DNA from: Rhizophagus irregularis
Lineage: Eukaryota; Glomeromycota; Glomeromycetes; Glomerales; Glomeraceae
Direction of reading: 5' to 3'
NCBI RefSeq assembly: GCF_026210795.1
Contig: NC_089450.1
Location: 2,728,001 to 2,792,000, forward strand
Length of the DNA stretch: 64,000 bases
The notes below the pieces were generated by a model, which was not told the DNA's origin, did not search any database, and saw only the letters and a program-made list of their open reading frames with translations. Shown piece by piece: positions 56,594 through 64,000 of the stretch. Each line of letters starts with the position of its first letter. Position 1 is the stretch's first letter. A program made the translations under genes and the position numbers.

Positions 56594-57888
56594 TAGGTTT
56601 TATTTCATTTTGGAGGCTCTTGTGAAATTGGAGGTAGTACTTTTTTTTATTATTTTGTTGTATTTTTTTTTCGTTTGTGGTGTTAACGTTAAATTTTCTT
56701 TTCTTTTTAGATTTTTTATTTGTTTCAGCTTTTGAATTTGTTAGATTTTGGTAGGAGAGGGTTCTTTTTAATTTTAACGAACATTTTTTAATGTTTCATT
56801 CATTCTTATTTATTAGACGGGTAAGTCAGAACTCAGCAATTTTGATCTGAAGCTTTATCTTCTGTAAGATTTTTCTTAATCTTTATTTAACAAAATTTTT
56901 TACATTTTCTTTTTTTTTAGGAGACCGGTTCTTCTGAACTTTAGGCGCCTGGAATTTCACATGTGGGTTTTTTCTTTAATTCTTTATTTAATGAAACATT
57001 TTATTAACATTTTGTTCGTTTTTTTTTTTAGGCTTTTTTTAGGATTCTGACTCCAATCTCTGGAGAAACTGAATATTCTGGTACTAAGTTATTGTACCAA
57101 TAACTTCTTATTATTAAAGAATTTAATTATTATTTCTATTTTGTAGAAACTCCACCTTTGATTTTTGGGTTATGGATGGATTTCTTAATAAGTTTTAGAT
57201 CACTTTCGAAATTTCTTTCAAAAAAATTTATTAACTACTACTTGGCTCTGATTTATCACCAGTTGAATCCTTGGAAATAGCTTCAAAAAAACTTATTTTA
57301 ATTTTATAAAAACTTGGCTCTACTGGAACCTAAGTAAGTTTTCAGAAACTTTTTGAAACTATTTTAAAAGTGCTAAGTTTGACTTTTTTTAATTTTTGTA
57401 GGATTCATACTTCTATTTTTGGGTTACGAGCAGATCTGATAAGTCTAGTATTAGATCATACTGCATAGGGGTTGAAATATTAGACAGCCGGACCAATACA
57501 TGGTAAGATTTGGTCTCTTTTAATCTTTTAATCTACTTTCAAAATTTATTTTTGTAATGATAACGTATCTATTTTTTTTTGTAGGCTTCTAGGTTTCAGA
57601 TTTGACGGGACATTAGATGGTAAGTTTCAAAATTAACCTTTATTTTTTGATTTTTATTTTTGTTTTATTGGGAACGTGTTTAACTACATTCTATTATTTT
57701 CTATCTTATAGGTTCTGGCTGGTTTCAAACTTGTACCTAGTAAAAATTGAAATGGTAAGTTTTGCATAATATAACCTACCATTTACATTTTAATTACTAC
57801 AAATATTAATGTTCCTTTTATTTTTCTTTTTATAGGTCCCAATCTTTTTAAATTGCTTCGTTTGAATACTATTTCTTTAATGAGATGT
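56594..57888 (+). repeat. Array of ~35-nt mini-exons and introns (third type)
   Basis: Candidate exon/intron alternation: TTTTTAG-GTTTTATTTCATTTTGG...-GTAGTAC; CTTTTTAG-ATTTTTTATTTG...-GTAGGAG; TATTAG-ACGG-GTAAGTC; TTTTAG-GAGACCGGTTC...; TTTTAG-GCTTTTTTTAGG...-GTACTAAG; TTTTGTAG-AAACTCC...; TTTTTGTAG-GATTCATAC...; TTTTGTAG-GCTTCTAGG...GATG-GTAAGTTTC; TTATAG-GTTCTGGC...ATG-GTAAGTTTTG; TTTATAG-GTCCC. Several introns again carry a paired GAACATTTTTTAATGTTTC-like hairpin with TTAAC in its loop. The degree of decay is greater than in the 6.8-8.4 kb array. No continuous translation was derived. Confidence 0.55.
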
Positions 57889-58929
57889 TGTGACGGGCTG
57901 TTCACCACCGCAAGATGCTGCCACCATCTTGGTCACAAGGGTAAAGGTTAGTAGGGTTAATAATACATATACCAAAGGAAAAATAGATTTGAGCTTGGTT
58001 TAGTGGGTTTGGTTATAGTAAACTATAGCTGTAAATATTCGAGCATAGTTTCCCGTTCGATTGAGATTCAATATTTATATTAGTTCGTTTAATGTTCGAT
58101 AGAGATATTAACATTATAGATTTAATGTTAAAGTTTGAGTCTTATAATAAGACATTTAAGTTTGGTATTATATAAGTTTGGTTTTCTTATCTTAAGATAA
58201 TACACTGTTCGTATACTTTATTGTTCGATGTTTATGTAAGTTCGTAAAGTTCAATATTATGGTTCGATATTAACATAGGTTCGTTTGTTTTATATTATCA
58301 ACATACTTCAAATTTTATAAGTTCGTTATCATTATTTATTGTTCGTCATTTATACATATAACATATAGTTACAAAGTTCGGTGCATAGTTTCCTTACGCA
58401 CTTAATTTATTTCAGTATTAAATTTTTAACTTTATTATTTTTCTTAGAAAAATACATAAAGAATTCAGTTCGTTACGAGACTAAATTTCTAAGTGTTGAA
58501 ACTCGGAAAAAGTCTTCCCTAAAATCAAGAGGAAAATTTGAGTTATTTTATACCAGTTGGGGTTTCACTAATTTCTATGTGATACTAAAATATTATTGGT
58601 ATTTCTAAGTTACAATTGTTTATGCTTCACTAAATGTTTATCTATGACTCATATTCTTGACTGTACTACTATTCAGTTAAATGATCTTCTTGTATTACTA
58701 TCTGGTTAATTGATTGTCAAGTCAGATGATTTCCATGCTGATCGTTAGGTCCTTGATTGATCGTCTGGTCGGGTACTTCTTGTCGATCATCCGGTTAAAT
58801 GATTATCCTGTTTATGTAATCGTTATTATTATTTGAAGTCACATGATTGTTACTTCTTCATTAGTTCGGTTTTGGTTTGCCTACCACTTTTGTGGTTAAT
58901 TATACGTTAAGGTGTATTCTGGCACTACA
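57889..58929. mobile_element. Candidate solo LTR, 1041 bp
   Basis: The segment begins TGTGACGGGCTGTTCACC and ends GGCACTACA, giving the TG...CA ends of an LTR. It is bracketed by a 4-bp duplication ATGT (57885-57888 and 58930-58933). It has a mixed composition unlike its surroundings, with repeated GTTCG(A/T) words (GTTCGATATTAACATAGG) at 58050-58380. No internal retrotransposon genes are adjacent, so it would be a solo LTR. A 4-bp repeat can arise by chance, hence moderate confidence. Confidence 0.5.
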
Positions 58930-58933
58930 ATGT

Positions 58934-60625
58934 CAATTATTGAAACATTTACTAACTAATTTTAAATTTAGACACTTTATACATTTTACAAGGAATTTTA
59001 ACAATGTATAATTTAATAGGTGCAATGTAATATAGTAGTGTTATTTACTTTATTAAATATGTGATTAAAGTATGTTTACAACATTGTAAATAATAAATAA
59101 CTGTATTTTGACTGTATATTCGCAATAGTAAAATAAGTATAGTGAAATCGTTGTTACAGTAAATTAAAGAAGCATAGTGGCGATGCATTTTCTCACTTTT
59201 ACAATGCGTCGTATGACGTTTAATAATGACGCACAAAATGATGGCTTAATCATGTGATTTTGGTGTAGTAACAACGTTGTTTGAAAACATGATGTTTCTG
59301 CAATGTAGTGCTTTATGTATCTTATAACTTTAGTTGTATTAGGAAATAGTAACCACTCTTTAGAATAAAATAAATAAATAAATATTTTTATAATATTACA
59401 TTTTTCATCATTTTAAGTTTACACGAAAATAAATACTTTCGATAGATGATAAAAGTGCTAAGTTCAGATGCACTTATTCCATCAGCAGATACAACAAAAA
59501 AATGATACATTTAAAAAGTTTTAAGTGGAACAAATAAAAATGAAGAAATTATTTTCAAGTTATTTAAATATACGTGTAAAATAATTTTTAATAAATTAAA
59601 TTATATCAAATTATTTAATTATTTAATAGAGTCAGATATCTTCAGGATAAATTACTGGATTCTATAATGCTTGAAAATTTGTTAAAGAAATAAATCGCAC
59701 TCTATTTAAAAGAAATTATTATCTTATCAAGAAAAAAAATACCTTTTTTTTTGAAAACCAACAAAGGGAATACCAACTCACTGTGGAATAAAAAAAAACC
59801 AATAAATAATACGCATGTGTGATTATTCTATAGCAGTGATCATCACATTCCTTTGGCCGCTCCTAGAATTATTATAATTTCAGCCAGAGTTATAAATTGC
59901 AATATACATGTCATGTGATGGCCAAACGGCCTAAATTATTTCTCCCATTTTTCTAAAAACTGGGACTACGTTGAATGAATAATTGATAATATACAAGTTG
60001 GAGTATCCAAATCATACATAACAAAACAAATTAATTTTTAAACAAATAATGGATTTCAATATGGAGAATTAAAGTGTAACTTTCAAATAAATAATTAATT
60101 TCAATATTGGAAATACGATACTCACTCTTTTTTATTTTAAAATCTCATCTTATCATACAAACCGAAAAATGTTTTTATTTACTTATTACTATGCACCCAA
60201 TATTGTTAAATATTAAAAGAAAAAGTTTACTTCAGCAGTCCGGTGAAAACTATCAATTGTTATGATATTCACGTAAAATTAACGTAAATATCCAAATCAT
60301 CTAACTCACAATTACATTAGCTGGACCACAATAACCGGTCTATATCAATTTAATTTTGTAGAATAGTCCATAATCTAATTTAAATATATGTATTAATAAT
60401 TATCGTTCAGCCAAATAGGATCATGCAGATTTTCATAGACTGATATTTTTATTAGCCATAGCAATAACACAATATTGATATAATAAAGTGGAGTAAAAAA
60501 ATGGCGTAAATGAATATTCTGTAGGAAAAGTTTAAATAAAGCTTATAAAAATGAAATTTATAGAAAGCTTATTTATGATGTTATTAATTAATACATGATC
60601 AAAAATGTCAGAACGATAACACTTT
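58934..60625. other. No gene seen
   Basis: AT-rich intergenic DNA without supported ORFs. A 63-codon frame on the minus strand (59045-59236) shows no coding features. Confidence 0.5.
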
Positions 60626-60748
60626 TATTGGATGTGGGGCTATATCGGTCACAGGGCCCTTCATTGATTGGCGAAAATGGCCACTATGTGCCCATTTTCA
60701 TCCAATCATTCGGTCCTGTGACCGATATAGCTACTCTCCCATCCAATA
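60626..60748. repeat. Long hairpin / fold-back element, 123 bp
   Basis: The outer arms TATTGGATG and CATCCAATA enclose GGGGCTATATCGGTCACAGG and CCTGTGACCGATATAGCTAC, then ATTGATTGGCGAAAATGG and CCATTTTCATCCAATCAT around a short loop. Arms of about 55 nt pair with few mismatches. This would form a stable RNA or DNA hairpin and may be a tiny MITE or a small-RNA precursor. The 80-codon ORF spanning it is incidental. Confidence 0.8.
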
Positions 60749-61561
60749 ATATGTATATACAAATTCTATTCTTGCAATATATTTTAGGATTATTTTATAA
60801 ATACAATTGTTATTTGTTATATCAATCAATTTCTTAAAATCCTAATCCTGATCATCAATCAATCCGTTGACAAATTGAAACTATATAATTTCTAAATATA
60901 TCAATTTTCCTTGAAACGCCTCATCATACTTTATACTCATTAACTTCGCAAGATTTAAGATGATTTGTAAGATATTTTCTTTCTGCTGAAAATCATTTTG
61001 GATTCATGTTTATTTATTAGAAACTCTATTATTAGCCTTTTATAGTTATAAGTTATTGTGCTTTGACGGCCAAATCTTTACCAATCATCTGCTATAATTG
61101 GTTAATAATTATGATATTTATCAACGCAAAGCACAATAACGATATTATCGTGTGACCCATTGACTTTAGCTTAATTATAGTTTAACGTTAATTATAGCTT
61201 ATTTTTGTTTTTTTAAAAATAACAAAATTATCGGCAATTATATTCAGTATATGGAGCACGATAATTTTATTTATAAAAAAAAATAGTTAATAGTAATTAA
61301 TATGATAAGTAAAAGGTCGGTAATTTAAGACAATTATTATTAAGCTACTTCTTATCTTTACATCATTTTTATAATCAGTATAGTAATTAAACTTTACAGT
61401 GGCTTATAATAAACTAAATCATATAAAATAAATTACATGATCCAAATATTAGTGATTTAAAAAAACTTTATTGTTTTTTCTTATAAAGAAGGTCTACATT
61501 TAAGAAAATATTGTAAAATAGTTTATACTTGTGCAACTCAAGAAAATCAAGAAGCTCAAGG
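60749..61561. other. No gene seen; second small inverted repeat at 61052-61140
   Basis: AT-rich. GTTATTGTGCTTTG (61052-61065) is perfectly inverted as CAAAGCACAATAAC (61127-61140), with a 61-nt loop holding CCAATCATCTGCTATAATTGG. It is probably another fold-back MITE relic. No ORF was supported. Confidence 0.6.
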
Positions 61562-63757
61562 CAGGGCCGATGATATTCGGCATTTCACAGAAATTCACAT
61601 AACTCACAAAATTATGTGATAAACACATTTATTACTCCTGATCACCGCATAATATCACAAAATTCTCAGGGGTTATATATAAAATCACAAAAAAATATTT
61701 TTCGATAATCAAAATCTCTTTTTCACTTTAAAAATGTCATTTAGAAAACACACTAAAACTAATAAAGCTAATGCTGTAACAATTTATACAAGAATTAAAG
61801 AACATCCAGATGTTTTTTGTGTTGAAAATAGTCTTTTGTTTTGTAATTATTGCGACCTTTCTGTGGAATGGAGACATAAGTCAACAGTAGATTCTCATTG
61901 TTTAGGAAAAAAGCACCTAGCGCAAAAAAAAATCTATGAAGCTAATAAAAACAAAAAAAATCAGCAAAGTTTAGAAACAACTTTACTTGCAGCTGAATCC
62001 AAAAAAGAAGTTGTAGAAAGTTTAATTCAAGCATTTGCAAATGCAAATATTCCACTAGAAAAAATTAATTATCTCCTCCCTTTTTTTAAAAAATATCTTA
62101 AAGAAGGAGGAGCAATTCCTCAAGCTCCAACATTACGTCAATTGTATTTGCCTTCTGTTTTTGAAAATCATACAAAAACTCTCCTTTCAATTTTTAATTC
62201 AAAACCTGTTTGTATTATAATGGATGAGCTTAGTGATGATTGTGCACGTAGTGTTGTTAATACACTTTTTGCTTATCGACAAGATACAAAACTAATTTCT
62301 GTTAATTTTTTACAATGGGTTAACAACACAACTATTGGACAAACACTTCTACCCATTTTACATTCTTACAATATATCTCTTAATATTCCACGTTTATTTT
62401 TATCTGATTCAGCCGCGTATATGAAAAAATGTTATCGCAAAGTTTTAAAGCCAGTTATGCCTCAATTAATTCATGTGCCATGCCCAGCACATATTTTAAA
62501 TCTCATTGGGTAAGGAATTGCATAATTTTTTTAATTAAAAATGAGTTACATATTAGCGAACTTTATAATGAATATTTTTAATGTAATTAGAGAAACCTGG
62601 AGAGATTTCTCACAATTTTTACCATTAAAGACTTTTTTAGCTAAAATCAAGGAATCATTTGTCAAATCACCTGCACGAAGGAACCGTTATATAACTCATC
62701 TTAAAATGAATGGCATTAATTCTCCTCGCAAAATTCCACTTCCAAATCAAACGCGATGGAATAGTTGGTTTCGAATGGTTTTTTATGCAAAAAATCACAT
62801 CCAGTATTGGGCTGATTTTTTTAGACGCGAATATGAAGAAGAATCACGAAATGAAACAGTAAAAACTATTTACACAACATTACAAAATTTACGAGATACT
62901 GGCATCATTACAATTTATATTTACTTTATTTCAATTTTTGCCAAAGAGTTTGTACAGGATTTGGATTTTTTTCAACAACAAAACAAACCAGTTTTTCCTT
63001 TTGTTGAAGGCCGATTACAGCAACTTACAGCATTTATTGAATCAAATATTACTGCACCTTATTTTGGTTCTGAAATTGAAAACATAATTCAACAACATTT
63101 ATTTAACCCTGATGATTTTTACCCAATATTTCGTCAAGCTTTTCAAGTAGCACATGACAAATTTTCAGCTCACATTCCTAATCATCCTGCACGCTCACTT
63201 TTTAATGCATGTCAGGTTTTTAACCCACAATATATTCATTTAGGAAATATTCAAAGAAAGGATATTCGTCATTATTCAGCAATTATGGAACTTGATAATC
63301 CTTCTAACGGTCTATTATGTGAATGGGCAGTATATTGTGGGTTGGAATTTAATGAAAATTTGGATGAAACTAATTTAGGTGATTATTGGAAAAGTTTATC
63401 AGTTCGTTTGCCAATTCTTTCTAGCATTGCATTAGACTATATTTGGTTACCAATTTCAAGCTGTGCAGTGGAACGTAGTTTTTCTTTATATAATACACTT
63501 TTAGATTCTAATCGTCAAAGTTTATCTGAAGAGTCATTAAAACAACTTAATATGTTGTATTTTAATTGATCAATTACAAATAGATAAAGAAATAAATGAA
63601 ATAAATTTTTTTTCACACATAAATTCACATATTTTATTAAAATGCGCCACAAAATTACACATAATTTATAAAAATTTGGTATCACCGCAAATCACAAAAA
63701 AATTTTTTATCACACACAAAATTTACCTTTTAGCGCCGCAAAAAATCATCGGCCCTG
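61562..63757 (+). mobile_element. Apparently intact autonomous hAT element, 2196 bp
   Basis: The terminal repeats CAGGGCCGATGAT and ATCATCGGCCCTG are perfect 13-bp inverses. They are flanked by a perfect 8-bp duplication GCTCAAGG (61554-61561 and 63758-63765). Subterminal zones carry multiple TTCACA / ATCACAAAA words on both sides, likely transposase-binding sites. The single transposase gene inside is uninterrupted. Intact ends, intact duplication and an intact gene together suggest recent movement. Confidence 0.92.
61734..63569 (+). CDS. hAT transposase with BED-like zinc finger, intact, 584 aa
   Basis: Two exons: 61734-62509 and 62591-63569. The 81-nt intron (GTAAGGAATTG...TAATTAG) joins HILNLIG to ETWRDFSQFLPLKTFL in phase 2, giving 1755 nt without a stop. 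The N-terminal finger is FCNYCDLSVEWRHKSTVDSH then CLGKKH (C-x2-C...H-x5-H). A helical linker follows (KKEVVESLIQAFANANIPL). The catalytic core shows VCIIMDELSDDCAR (first Asp) and RLFLSDSAAYMKKCY (second Asp), then CPAHILNLIG and RNRYITHLK, NQTRWNSWF. The C-terminal dimerisation block is IWLPISSCAVERSFSLYN then SLSEESLKQLNMLYFN. It resembles the ZBED / CGG-binding-protein-like branch of hAT. It should bind the ends at 61562 and 63757 and cut and paste the element. Its ATG lies 172 bp inside the left end. Confidence 0.88.
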
Positions 63758-63765
63758 GCTCAAGG

Positions 63766-64000
63766 CTCGAAATTGAAACATATTTATATAACTCAAAAAT
63801 ATAACCAGGCCGTTTCTGTAACTCAAAGTCCAAAAAAATTCAAGTTACCACGAATTAGTAAAAGTGAATAATTATTTTGAATACTACATAAAATATACAT
63901 ATTAATATTATTAATCTTTATAAATTTTATACTTGTAGAATCAAATAATAAAAAATATTCTAATTTCCATTGCAAAGGGAGATTAATAAACAAAGTATTA
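63766..64000. other. No gene seen to the window end
   Basis: AT-rich flank of the hAT element. The opening CTCGAAATTGAAACATATTT continues the sequence interrupted at 61553 once the element and one GCTCAAGG are removed. Confidence 0.6.

Noticed and set aside
58381-58608. 75-aa ORF
   Set aside because: It falls within the candidate solo LTR and shows no recognisable motif.
60595-60837. 80-aa ORF
   Set aside because: Most of it is the 123-bp hairpin; no independent coding evidence.
1-64000. tRNA, rRNA or organellar genes
   Set aside because: No stretch with a convincing cloverleaf or conserved rRNA blocks was seen when reading through the window; a covariance-model scan was not possible here.

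Overview
The window is extremely AT-rich eukaryotic DNA with small introns (GTAAGT / CTAAC / TAG signals). Its gene families are ones I associate with arbuscular mycorrhizal fungi (Glomeromycotina, Rhizophagus or a relative): TKL-type kinases with a conserved inter-domain motif, a SAM-like family, C2H2 'GIKYY/KYKYGEIVIEW' proteins, and very large DDE-type transposase families. No rRNA, tRNA, CRISPR or bacterial signal was seen. The species call rests on recognising families, not on a search.

Layout. 0-1.2 kb: a broken gene hit by a hAT MITE, then two small divergent ORFs. 3.0-4.0 kb: a SAM-like pseudogene. 5.2-9.1 kb: one C2H2 gene split by a ~3.1 kb insert that carries an array of about 11 mini-exons and introns. 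9.8-10.5 kb: a MITE. 10.7-17.2 kb: decayed multi-exon transposase-like genes, flanked at a distance by a ~750 bp inverted repeat (4.3-5.0 and 17.2-18.0 kb). 18.7-23.2 kb: a tandem repeat, a small ORF, and a Tigger-like transposase broken by nested hAT-type elements. 24.2-29.0 kb: a PIF/Harbinger gene pair (Myb-like plus DDE nuclease), whose Myb gene holds a MITE that itself holds a second hAT-type element with an intron/mini-exon array. 45-58 kb: gene fragments, an 8.3 kb hAT element with several nested insertions, another mini-exon array and a likely solo LTR. 61.6-63.8 kb: an apparently intact autonomous hAT element with a perfect 8-bp target duplication.

The most remarkable object is at 29.68-44.25 kb. 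A gene for a tandem pseudokinase-kinase begins with two short candidate exons and is then separated from its kinase exons by an 11.7 kb array. I counted about 120 units by hand. Each unit is an intron of roughly 70-110 nt followed by a 3-nt putative microexon (AG-NNN-GTAAGT). Several unrelated-looking unit types (AAC, TTG, GGA, GAA and divergent edge units) all keep exactly three bases between acceptor and donor. If spliced, the frame set by the first exons runs without a stop through all these microexons and, through a final 1-nt exon, into the kinase. It would encode a segment of about 120 residues dominated by Leu, Glu, Gln, Arg, Lys and Ile. Similar 'intron plus tiny exon' arrays, with a donor-side or branch-point hairpin in each intron, occur three more times in the window, one inside a hAT-type element. 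That points to a mobile or tandemly amplifying micro-exon system. Splicing itself is inferred; no transcript data were available.
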